From Acidobacteriaceae bacterium (GTDB lineage: Bacteria > Acidobacteriota > Terriglobia > Terriglobales > Acidobacteriaceae), in NCBI GenBank assembly GCA_025929125.1, contig JAICMT010000155.1:1-5079 (forward strand): DNA of 5,079 nt, given 5' to 3'. Below are positions 1-5,079 of this stretch, one piece after another. The position numbers were made by a program, and so were the translations under genes. Below the pieces are notes generated by a model that worked only from the letters and a program-made list of their open reading frames with translations, had not been told where the DNA came from and made no database searches. Numbering within the stretch: the stretch's first letter is position 1; each line of letters opens with the position of its first letter.

Positions 1-73
1 AAAACAGCGCAATCAGAATGACCAGGGACAATGCACCAATCGCCGCCAACTTCAGAATCAGCCAGAACCTCAT
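1..73 (-). CDS. N-terminus of an inner-membrane protein, truncated by the left window edge (possibly CreD-like)
   Basis: Reading leftwards from an ATG at 73-71 gives 24 complete codons with no stop before the window edge. The peptide begins MRFWLILKLAAIGALSLV and continues ILIALF, one basic residue pair followed by an almost wholly hydrophobic stretch. That is a classic N-terminal membrane anchor or uncleaved signal. The start is well supported by a GAGGAGG Shine-Dalgarno sequence six bases upstream. A tandem palindrome and promoter lie upstream, so it looks like the first gene of its own transcript, on the same strand as the YVTN gene but separated by 143 bp. The family cannot be fixed from 24 residues. 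The charge and hydrophobic pattern resemble the start of CreD-type cell-envelope proteins, but this is only a guess and many membrane proteins begin this way. Confidence 0.72.
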   Translation of the reverse strand, partial: MRFWLILKLAAIGALSLVILIALF

Positions 74-79
74 CTGCCG

Positions 80-86
80 CCTCCTC
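80..86 (-). promoter_or_regulatory. Strong Shine-Dalgarno sequence of the truncated membrane-protein gene
   Basis: The minus strand reads GAGGAGG, followed by six bases (CGGCAG) and then ATG. This is a near-perfect anti-16S match at good spacing. It is what establishes the 73-71 start codon as real, and it contrasts with the other genes here, most of which have weak or no visible ribosome binding sites. Confidence 0.75.
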
Positions 87-120
87 GCATCGGGAAAATG
101 TGAAGCCGGCCCCGAATGTC

Positions 121-170
121 GAACTTTACAATACAAAGTTATAGCGAACTTTGCAACGTAAAGTTAAAGC
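121..170. repeat. Two tandem 25-bp repeats, each containing a 19-bp palindrome (probable paired operator)
   Basis: Positions 122-140 read AACTTTACAATACAAAGTT and 147-165 read AACTTTGCAACGTAAAGTT. Each is a perfect 6-bp inverted repeat (AACTTT / AAAGTT) around a 7-bp centre. The surrounding 25-bp units (121-145 and 146-170) match at 20 of 25 positions and abut directly. The start-to-start distance of 25 bp puts the two dyads on nearby helix faces. The arms are fully conserved while four of the five differences fall in the centres and are all transitions, which is the pattern expected of a protein-binding site. They lie 49-74 bp upstream of the membrane-protein start and overlap its candidate promoter, so repression by a dimeric winged-helix or similar regulator is the likely role. 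The regulator is not identified in this window. Confidence 0.7.
128..167 (-). promoter_or_regulatory. Candidate sigma70-type promoter(s) overlapping the paired palindromes
   Basis: Two readings on the minus strand are possible. One has a -35 TTGCAA (151-156) and a -10 TATTGT (128-133) separated by exactly 17 bp. The other has a -35 TTAACT (162-167) and a -10 TATAAC (138-143) with an 18-bp spacer, the -10 box lying at the edge between the two dyads. In both cases the palindromes cover core promoter elements, so a bound regulator would block RNA polymerase. Transcription would run towards the membrane-protein gene. The local AT-richness in an otherwise GC-rich window supports a promoter here, but which pair is used cannot be settled from sequence alone. 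Confidence 0.45.
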
Positions 171-216
171 TGGAGGAAGAATCTTTGCAGGATTCCGAGT
201 TTTCGCTGAATACTCC

Positions 217-1224
217 TTACTTCACCCAGGCCATGCCGTCGCCGCGCTGGCCCACTTCGATCACCCGCGCCACCTTCCAGCTTCCCACCTCGACCTCAGC
301 CACCTGGTGCCCGGGATATCCCGAGACGTAGGCGACCTTACCGTCGGGGCGCATGAGGATCTCGCCCTGGCCACCCGCGGGGAGATCGGTTGTGTGCACC
401 ACCTGCATCGTAGCCAGATCCACCACGGCCAACTGCTTGGCCCGGGGCATGGCGACCAGCAGGTATTTACCGTCAAGCGTCACGGCGGAGCCATAGCCTA
501 CCGAGGGCAGCGGCACCCACTGCTTCACGGCATTCGTAGATGTGTCGATCACTGCCATTCGTGGCTGGGTCTGGTCTGCGGTAAAGACCAAGCGGTCGTC
601 GCGGGAGATGCAGATCCGCTGTGTACTGCCGGAGATCGGAATAATCGTGATGGTCTTGCGAGCTGCCATGTCCAGCACCGACACCGATCCGGGCCGGACA
701 TTCGCGGTATATCCGTGCTTGCCGTCATGCGAAACCACGAACATGTGAGACTGGTCGGCGCCCGTGGGAATCTGGCCTTCAATCTTCAGCGTCTTCGGAT
801 CGATGATGGTAATGGCGCGCTCCAGCTCGGTCGTCACGTAGAGTTTGCCGCTCACCGGGTCATACAGCGGCATGTGGGGCCGCACGCCGTGGCCGAAGTC
901 CACCGTGCCGACGATTTTGCGCGATGCAAGATCAATGACCGATATGGTAGAACCGTCCGTCCCGGGGGCGCCGACGCCCGAATTCCCGTAGATAGGCACA
1001 TACGCGGTGCTTCCGTCGGGTGAGGCGGCAACCTCGTGCCCGGTGACGCCTCCTACCGGGATGGTGGCAATCTCTTTTCCTGCGACGGGATCCACCACGC
1101 TGAGGGTGTGGTCGCCCTGGTTGGCAACCAGCAGCATTGGCCCATTCGCGGCGCCCGCCGCACCCATTCCCAGGGCAAGTGTGGCTCCGGCCAGCAACAT
1201 TCTCGCGTACACAGGTATCTTCAT
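217..1224 (-). CDS. Exported YVTN-family beta-propeller protein
   Basis: The 335-residue product starts with a signal peptide: MKIPVYAR, then the hydrophobic stretch MLLAGATLALGMGAAG, with a likely signal-peptidase I cut near residues 24-26 (AGA-A-NG). The rest is a repeated propeller of about 40-residue blades, each ending in a strand of the type LSVVDP (41-46), ISVIDL (94-99), ITIIDP (138-143), VSVLDM (181-186), MAVIDT (223-228) and LAVVDL (265-270), alternating with SPDGSTAYV-like or DGKYLLVA-like hairpins. This is the YVTN/surface-layer propeller pattern, about seven blades. Such proteins act in the periplasm or at the surface as binding scaffolds; the ligand is unknown, and no catalytic residues or haem motif are visible. 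No C-terminal anchor is seen. No Shine-Dalgarno sequence precedes the ATG, but an in-frame stop shortly upstream and the intact signal peptide support this start. Confidence 0.88.
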   Translation of the reverse strand: MKIPVYARMLLAGATLALGMGAAGAANGPMLLVANQGDHTLSVVDPVAGKEIATIPVGGVTGHEVAASPDGSTAYVPIYGNSGVGAPGTDGSTISVIDLASRKIVGTVDFGHGVRPHMPLYDPVSGKLYVTTELERAITIIDPKTLKIEGQIPTGADQSHMFVVSHDGKHGYTANVRPGSVSVLDMAARKTITIIPISGSTQRICISRDDRLVFTADQTQPRMAVIDTSTNAVKQWVPLPSVGYGSAVTLDGKYLLVAMPRAKQLAVVDLATMQVVHTTDLPAGGQGEILMRPDGKVAYVSGYPGHQVAEVEVGSWKVARVIEVGQRGDGMAWVK

Positions 1225-1229
1225 AGAAT
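1200..1229 (+). promoter_or_regulatory. Candidate mutM promoter, lying mostly inside the 5' end of the YVTN gene
   Basis: A TAGAAT box (1224-1229, five of six matches to TATAAT) is preceded by TTCTCG (1200-1205) at 18 bp. The -35 match is poor. The expected transcript would start near 1236 and leave a leader of about 30 bases before the mutM ATG. The whole spacer between the two divergent start codons is only 41 bp (1225-1265), so at least one promoter has to overlap coding sequence. I see no convincing box for the YVTN gene in that spacer. Confidence 0.28.
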
Positions 1230-1265
1230 CGAAACGATACAGTTGCCATCCAACTCTAGCAACCT

Positions 1266-2099
1266 ATGCCGGAACTCCCCGAGGTCGAAACCGTAGCCAA
1301 TGGCATGCACGCGCGTGTCGCGGGGGAGAGGATCGTCCGCATCTGGACCAGCGGCAAGCCCCAGACCTTCAAGACGCCTGAGGCGGAGTTGACCCAGGCG
1401 CTCACCGGCTCCGCAATCGAATCGGTGCGCCGCGTGGGCAAGACCATCGTGATGACGGTGAGCGGGAAGAAACAGGCGGTTGAGTTTCTGATTCACCTGG
1501 GGATGACGGGTCGCCTGCTGGTGTGCGACTCCGGCCAGCCGATGGCGCCCCACACTCACGCAATCCTCACGCTCGCCGACGGCCGCGAAGTCCGCTTCGT
1601 TGATCCGCGGCGCTTCGGCCGCCTCTCCATTCACAAACCGTCGGAGAAGAAGCCAGATGCGCCAGCCTCGTACACCGGCCCCGGCCGCGAACCACTCACG
1701 ATCTCGGCGGACGATTTTGTCGCACTGTTCCGCCATCGTAAGACCCCCATCAAGGCAGCGCTGCTGAACCAGTCGCTCCTGCATGGGGTAGGCAATATTT
1801 ACGCCGACGAGTCGCTGTTCCGGGCCGGTATCCGTCCACGCCGGCAGGCTGGCCGGCTTACCCGCGATGAGCTTCTCCGGCTGCGCAAGGCGCTCATCGA
1901 GGTCCTGCGGCAGGCCATCAAACTGGGCGGCTCCTCAGTCTCCGACTATGTGGATGCGGACGGTGTGCGTGGCTTTTTCCAGTTGCAGCACAAGGTGTAT
2001 ATGCGCGGCGGCGAACCATGCCTGGTGTGCAAAACGCCCATTCAGCGCATTACGCTCGCCGGGCGTGGAACCCACTTCTGCCCGAACTGCCAGCACTGA
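1266..2099 (+). CDS. mutM: Formamidopyrimidine-DNA glycosylase (Fpg/MutM)
   Basis: This bifunctional DNA glycosylase/AP lyase removes 8-oxoguanine and ring-opened purines in base excision repair. The 277 residues match the family length. The N-terminus MPELPEVETV gives the catalytic Pro2 and Glu3, which also fixes the start even though no Shine-Dalgarno sequence is visible. Further landmarks are Lys59 in RRVGKT, the loop HLGMTGRL (77-84) with the void-filling Met80, DPRRFGR (113-119) with the Arg-Phe wedge, and the helix-two-turn-helix region around HGVGNIYADESLF (173-185) with the DNA-contacting Asn177. The C-terminal zinc finger is C252-x2-C255-x16-C272-x2-C275, with the conserved Arg267 in its hairpin. 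Everything needed for activity is present. The zinc finger and PELPEVE start argue for MutM rather than endonuclease VIII. It ends 11 bp from the convergent ROK gene. Confidence 0.96.
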   Translation: MPELPEVETVANGMHARVAGERIVRIWTSGKPQTFKTPEAELTQALTGSAIESVRRVGKTIVMTVSGKKQAVEFLIHLGMTGRLLVCDSGQPMAPHTHAILTLADGREVRFVDPRRFGRLSIHKPSEKKPDAPASYTGPGREPLTISADDFVALFRHRKTPIKAALLNQSLLHGVGNIYADESLFRAGIRPRRQAGRLTRDELLRLRKALIEVLRQAIKLGGSSVSDYVDADGVRGFFQLQHKVYMRGGEPCLVCKTPIQRITLAGRGTHFCPNCQH

Positions 2100-2110
2100 G
2101 TCTTTCCAGG

Positions 2111-3001
2111 CTAATCGGCCGGACGTGCGCTGACCGCGGCGCCGATGATGCGCGTCTCCTGCGCGTCGGACGCAATCTCGATGGTATAGCTCTGCAGCGG
2201 GCTCATCTTCACCATCTGGTGCAGATAGTCCTTCAGCAAGCCCATATCCACGAAGCGCACGTTGAAGCCCGCAAGGTAGAACTTGCCGGGCCCACGCAGG
2301 TGGATGGAGCTGGCCGTGGCCGCTGCGAGCGCCTTATGCCATAGTTTCTTGAACTCGCAGCATCGCGCGTCTCCGTTCCTGGCGGCTTCAAAGACCTCTT
2401 CCGGCTCCAAGTCGAGAAAGCGCAGCCGCATTGCCCGATGCCCCATGATGCCTTCCAGGTGGCCTCGACCTCCGCAGCCGCAGTAGTTCTCCTTCTCATC
2501 CAGGGTCACCACGGTGTGGCCGCCTTCCCAGACGCCGTCGGTGGCGGGATAGCGCCCATATCCGATCCCCACTCCCAGAGTCCACACCCGCACCACGGCA
2601 TCCAGCCTGCCTGTCGTCGCGGCAATTCCCGCGGCAAATGCATCTGCGTCGTTCTGAATCGTCACGGGCGCGTCGATCCCTTCGGCTTTCAATGCTGCTC
2701 CCAGCATGTCGGCCATGCGCGCGCCTTTCAACTGCGGCAGGTTCGGAGCTTCTTCAATCACCCCGTGCCGCACCAGTCCCGGGACTCCGACTCCCACGCC
2801 GGCGATATCTGTGTGTGCGCCAACCGCCGCCTTCACCTGATCGCGCAGAGCCTCGACAATTCCATCCGCCGGCATCTCCACCAGCGCGTATTCATCCTCG
2901 TGCTCTTCCGGGAAGCATTTCAGGTCGCCTTCCAAACGGTGGTCCACCACCAGCCCGGCTACGACTCGCTCCGACAACGTCACGCCGACAATCTTTGCCA
3001 T
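2111..3001 (-). CDS. ROK-family protein (sugar kinase fold) with degenerate ATP-binding motifs
   Basis: The 296 residues fit a stand-alone ROK protein without the N-terminal HTH of NagC/Mlc repressors. ROK hallmarks are IEEAPNLPQLKG (82-93), QNDADA (116-121) carrying the presumed catalytic base Asp118, LGVGIGYG (142-149), WEGGH (158-162) with the sugar-contacting Glu159 and His162, and the zinc-type segment CGCGGRGHLE (174-183) with Glu183. In that segment the usual last Cys is His181. Two ATP-phosphate elements are not canonical: the DxGGT loop is replaced by TLSER (residues 8-12), and the Thr of the G-T-G loop is Val144. Sugar binding is therefore better supported than kinase activity; glucokinase should not be assumed. 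A GAGG Shine-Dalgarno (3010-3013) sits 8 bp from the ATG. It lies 33 bp downstream of sthA on the same strand, a probable operon. Confidence 0.85.
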   Translation of the reverse strand: MAKIVGVTLSERVVAGLVVDHRLEGDLKCFPEEHEDEYALVEMPADGIVEALRDQVKAAVGAHTDIAGVGVGVPGLVRHGVIEEAPNLPQLKGARMADMLGAALKAEGIDAPVTIQNDADAFAAGIAATTGRLDAVVRVWTLGVGIGYGRYPATDGVWEGGHTVVTLDEKENYCGCGGRGHLEGIMGHRAMRLRFLDLEPEEVFEAARNGDARCCEFKKLWHKALAAATASSIHLRGPGKFYLAGFNVRFVDMGLLKDYLHQMVKMSPLQSYTIEIASDAQETRIIGAAVSARPAD

Positions 3002-3034
3002 TGCCTCTGCCTCGAACCCACAACTGCGTACGTC

Positions 3035-4432
3035 CTACTCGAACTTTGCCACCCGGTTCAGCCCATTGAACGCCGCCACCTTGTAGCACTCCGCCAAGGT
3101 TGGGTAGTTGAATACCGTGTCGACGAAGTAGTTCAATGTGCCACCCAGCGCCATCACGGCCTGGCCGATATGCAGGAGCTCGCTCGCACCTTCGCCGATA
3201 ATGTGCACGCCGAGTATCGCGTGTGTCTCGCGATGGAAGATCAGCTTCAGCCGTCCGGTCGTATCGCCGCGAATCTGGCCGCGGGCGATCTCGCGATAGT
3301 ACGCCACACCCACCTCGTACGGCACATCCTCTTCGGTCAACTGCTCCTCGGTCTTGCCGATAAAGCTGATCTCCGGAATCGTATAGATCCCGTAGGGATA
3401 AAAGCTGGGATTGGAGAGAACTGTCTCATCTCCGAACGCGCGGGCGGCAGCAATCCGGCCCTGCTCCATCGAGACCGACGCGAGCGAAGGAAACCCGATC
3501 ACGTCGCCGGCAGCAAACACATTCGGCGTCTTAGTCCGGAAGTCCTTGTCGACGGGAATTCTTCCGCGGTTATCTGCCTCGAGGCCGATTGCGCCGAGGT
3601 TCAGCTCGTCCACGTTGCCCTGACGACCTACGGCGTACAGCAGCGCATCTCCGGTCACGCGCTTCTTGCTCTCCAGGTTAGCGACTACCGTCCCGTCCGG
3701 CAGCTCCTCCACGGACTCCACCTCTTCGCCCAGGCGCATGGTCACGCGCGTGTCCCGGAGGTGATAACTCAGCGCCTCCACGATCTCCTGATCGGCAAAC
3801 TCCAGCAGCTTCGGCCGGCGCTCAATCAGGGTCACCCGAACGCCCAGCGCCGAAAACATGCAGGTGTATTCCACCCCGATGACGCCACCCCCCACTACGA
3901 TCATGGTCTTGGGCAGGTTCGGCAGCTCCAGCACCTGGTCGGAGTTGATAATGCTGCTCCCGTTGATCGGCACCTTGGGACTAGAGGCCGGCTTGGTGCC
4001 GGTCGCGATCAGTGCACTCTCGGTCTCGTAGACATTCGACCCCCGTGAGTTCGTTACCTTCAGGTGATTCGCGTCCACGAAGCTCCCGATCCCCACCAGC
4101 ATGTCTACGTTATTCCGTGAGAGCTGCGCCTCGGTCACGTCTACCTCGGTCTTGATCACGTGCTGCACCCGGAAGGCCAGGTCCGCCATGGTGATCTTTT
4201 CCTTCACCCGGTAGTTCATGCCGTAGATCGACTTGTAGTTGTATCCAGAGAGGTGTAGCACCGCCTCGCGCATCGTCTTCGAGGGAATCGTGCCGGTGTT
4301 AATGCAGGAACCGCCCACCACCTCCCGCGACTCAATGACCGCTGCGCGCTTGCCCATCTTCGCCGCGTAGATCGCCGCCCGCTGGCCTGCCGGCCCGGAG
4401 CCAATCACGATCAGATCGTATGCGTTGTCCAT
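3035..4432 (-). CDS. sthA: Soluble (Si-specific) NAD(P)+ transhydrogenase
   Basis: This cytoplasmic FAD enzyme transfers hydride between NADPH and NADH without proton pumping, balancing the two pools. Its 465 residues match SthA/UdhA (about 466). The order is the FAD-binding GSGPAG (11-16), VGGSCINTGTIPSK (39-52), the ATG motif ATGTKP (143-148), the NAD(P) Rossmann motif GGGVIGVE (181-188), the second FAD motif AAGDVIGFPSLAS (307-319), and the dimerisation domain with YTIPEISFIGKTEEQL (350-365) and FNYPTLAECYKVAAFNGLNR (441-460). The decisive feature is that only Cys43 remains of the disulfide seen in dihydrolipoamide dehydrogenase; the second Cys is Thr48, and the C-terminal HP catalytic dyad is replaced by NYPT, as in SthA. 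The ATG has only a weak GAGAG 11 bp upstream. The ROK gene follows at 33 bp. Confidence 0.95.
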   Translation of the reverse strand: MDNAYDLIVIGSGPAGQRAAIYAAKMGKRAAVIESREVVGGSCINTGTIPSKTMREAVLHLSGYNYKSIYGMNYRVKEKITMADLAFRVQHVIKTEVDVTEAQLSRNNVDMLVGIGSFVDANHLKVTNSRGSNVYETESALIATGTKPASSPKVPINGSSIINSDQVLELPNLPKTMIVVGGGVIGVEYTCMFSALGVRVTLIERRPKLLEFADQEIVEALSYHLRDTRVTMRLGEEVESVEELPDGTVVANLESKKRVTGDALLYAVGRQGNVDELNLGAIGLEADNRGRIPVDKDFRTKTPNVFAAGDVIGFPSLASVSMEQGRIAAARAFGDETVLSNPSFYPYGIYTIPEISFIGKTEEQLTEEDVPYEVGVAYYREIARGQIRGDTTGRLKLIFHRETHAILGVHIIGEGASELLHIGQAVMALGGTLNYFVDTVFNYPTLAECYKVAAFNGLNRVAKFE

Positions 4433-4460
4433 GCGTGCCGGTACTCTCGCTATTCTTTTG

Positions 4461-4488
4461 GCCTGCGCAGCGACTCTGCGCCAGAGGC
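4461..4488. other. Bulged hairpin in the sthA 5' leader
   Basis: GCGCAG (4465-4470) and CTGCGC (4476-4481) are perfect inverted repeats around a 5-base loop. Beyond a 3-base bulge (4482-4484) the stem continues with GCCT (4461-4464) pairing AGGC (4485-4488), ten GC-rich pairs in total. Read on the minus strand it ends 28 bp before the sthA ATG and would sit in the leader if the candidate promoter at 4558-4587 is used. No T-run follows on either strand, so an intrinsic terminator is unlikely. A leader structure or a protein site are both possible; chance is also possible in GC-rich DNA. Confidence 0.4.
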
Positions 4489-4557
4489 AGGGGCACTGCT
4501 GAATTCGACCCTACCATACCGCACCCGGGCGACTTGGGCGAGAGGCGGCGAGCACAG

Positions 4558-4587
4558 AATGTAGTGCGATTGCCCTGCTACGATCAA
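4558..4587 (-). promoter_or_regulatory. Candidate sthA-ROK promoter
   Basis: On the minus strand TTGATC (4582-4587) and TACATT (4558-4563) are spaced 18 bp apart, each matching four of six consensus positions. A start near 4551 would give a leader of roughly 120 bases containing the hairpin at 4461-4488. The region (4433-4618) also has to hold the promoter of the divergent ThiE/TenI gene, for which I see no convincing box. Alternative weak -10 boxes exist, so this is a tentative call. Confidence 0.22.
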
Positions 4588-4618
4588 TGCGAACTCCGGA
4601 GTCTCTGTTAGCACGCAA

Positions 4619-5079
4619 ATGCTCAGGTATGCCATCACCGATCGCCTCCGGCTCGCCGCCAACGAGCCCGCACGCCGCGAAGCGCTGCTCAACCAGGCCC
4701 ACGACTGCGCGGCCGAATACGTTGATTATCTTCAGCTCCGCGAGAAGGACCTCAGCGCCCAGCAACTGGCCGAGCTAGCCCGGGACCTCCTCCACGTTCT
4801 GCGAGCCACTGCGCATCCGGGCCGGACTCGCCTGCTCATCAACTCGCGCGCTGATATCGCCGTTGCCACCCGCGCCGACGGTGTGCATCTGACCTCAAAC
4901 GAATCCGAGCTGACCCCCGATCAGATCAACTCGCTTTATGCCGCGGCCCACCTGCCCCAGCCGATTGTCAGTATTTCCTGCCACTCGCTGGCTGAAGTAA
5001 TTCGAGTCCGAGCGCTGGGCCCTTCGCTCATCCTGTTCGGCCCGGTATTTGAGAAAGTCGTATCCGATCCTGCAACTGC
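4619..5079 (+). CDS. Thiamine phosphate synthase / TenI-family protein, truncated by the right window edge
   Basis: The frame from the ATG at 4619 is open for 153 codons to the window end; the family is usually about 200-220 residues, so the last quarter is missing. It is a TIM-barrel ThiE/TenI protein: LRYAITDR (2-9), YLQLREKDL (37-45) with Gln39, Arg41 and Lys43 of the pyrimidine-diphosphate site, LLINSRADIAVATRADGVHL (72-91), SISCHSLAEV (118-127) and LILFGPVFEK (137-146). ThiE joins the pyrimidine and thiazole halves of thiamine; TenI isomerises the thiazole. Usual ThiE metal ligands are altered: the NDR motif is NSR (Ser76) and the GQxD Asp aligns with Glu95. The T-x-T-K phosphate loop reads KVVS (146-149). 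NSR, His122 and FGPVFE look more like TenI. A TAG at 4562-4564 and no ATG, GTG or TTG between it and 4619 fix the start; only a distant GGAG is visible upstream. Confidence 0.86.
   Translation, partial: MLRYAITDRLRLAANEPARREALLNQAHDCAAEYVDYLQLREKDLSAQQLAELARDLLHVLRATAHPGRTRLLINSRADIAVATRADGVHLTSNESELTPDQINSLYAAAHLPQPIVSISCHSLAEVIRVRALGPSLILFGPVFEKVVSDPAT

Noticed and set aside
121..170. The two 25-bp repeats as a minimal CRISPR array
   Set aside because: The units abut with no spacers, are palindromic, and sit at promoter position; no cas gene is present.
179..195. GAATC / GATTC stem after the YVTN gene as an intrinsic terminator
   Set aside because: Only a 5-bp AT-containing stem with a 7-base loop and no clear T-run, too weak to call.
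151..1023. 290-codon plus-strand frame opposite the YVTN gene
   Set aside because: It is antisense to a propeller gene with a clear signal peptide and repeats, its own sequence is low-complexity His/Arg-rich, and its start lies inside the second palindrome.
1242..1263. GTTGC / GCAAC inverted repeat in the mutM-YVTN spacer as an operator
   Set aside because: Only five pairs around a 12-base gap, easily expected by chance.
1221..1784. 187-codon minus-strand frame opposite mutM
   Set aside because: MutM is unambiguous on the other strand, and this frame shows no family features.
2438..4048. 536-codon open frame on the plus strand across the ROK and sthA genes
   Set aside because: It lies antisense to two well-supported genes, has His/Arg/Gln-rich composition without any recognisable motif, and is explained by GC-biased codon use of the opposite strand.
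3035..4432. Dihydrolipoamide dehydrogenase as an alternative to sthA
   Set aside because: The second redox Cys is Thr48 and the C-terminal HP dyad is missing, while the whole C-terminal domain matches SthA.
4433..4618. TPP riboswitch ahead of the ThiE/TenI gene
   Set aside because: I could not find the conserved THI-box core sequences in this 186-bp spacer.

Overview
The window reads as ordinary chromosomal DNA from a fairly GC-rich, free-living bacterium. The mix of genes is compatible with Acidobacteriota (for example a Solibacter/Bryobacter relative): a SthA-type transhydrogenase next to an unusual ROK protein, a YVTN beta-propeller lipid-free exported protein, and mutM. That placement is inference from gene content and style. 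No rRNA or other taxonomic marker is present. I see no mobile element, tRNA, CRISPR array or phage gene.

Layout from left to right. (1) Positions 1-73, minus strand: the first 24 codons of a membrane protein that runs off the left edge, with a very good Shine-Dalgarno sequence. (2) Positions 74-216: its 5' regulatory region, holding two tandem 19-bp palindromes 25 bp apart that overlap the likely promoter. This is the clearest regulatory signal in the window. (3) 217-1224, minus: an exported YVTN-type beta-propeller protein. (4) 1225-1265: a 41-bp divergent spacer. (5) 1266-2099, plus: mutM (Fpg), complete and with all catalytic landmarks. (6) 2111-3001, minus: a ROK-family protein, convergent with mutM. 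(7) 3035-4432, minus: a soluble pyridine nucleotide transhydrogenase (sthA), 33 bp upstream of the ROK gene and probably co-transcribed with it. (8) 4433-4618: a divergent spacer with a bulged hairpin and a candidate sthA promoter. (9) 4619-5079, plus: the first 153 codons of a ThiE/TenI-family protein, cut by the right edge.

How the genes fit together: sthA (NADH/NADPH balancing) and the ROK gene form a likely two-gene transcription unit linking redox cofactor balance to sugar sensing or phosphorylation. MutM repairs oxidised guanine. The ThiE/TenI gene belongs to thiamine biosynthesis or salvage. The two least routine proteins are the ROK protein, whose sugar-site residues remain while both ATP-phosphate motifs are degenerate, and the ThiE/TenI protein, which keeps the QLREK motif but lacks the usual metal and phosphate residues of thiamine phosphate synthase. 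I found no convincing new multi-gene system. The tandem operator pair and the ROK protein are the best leads.
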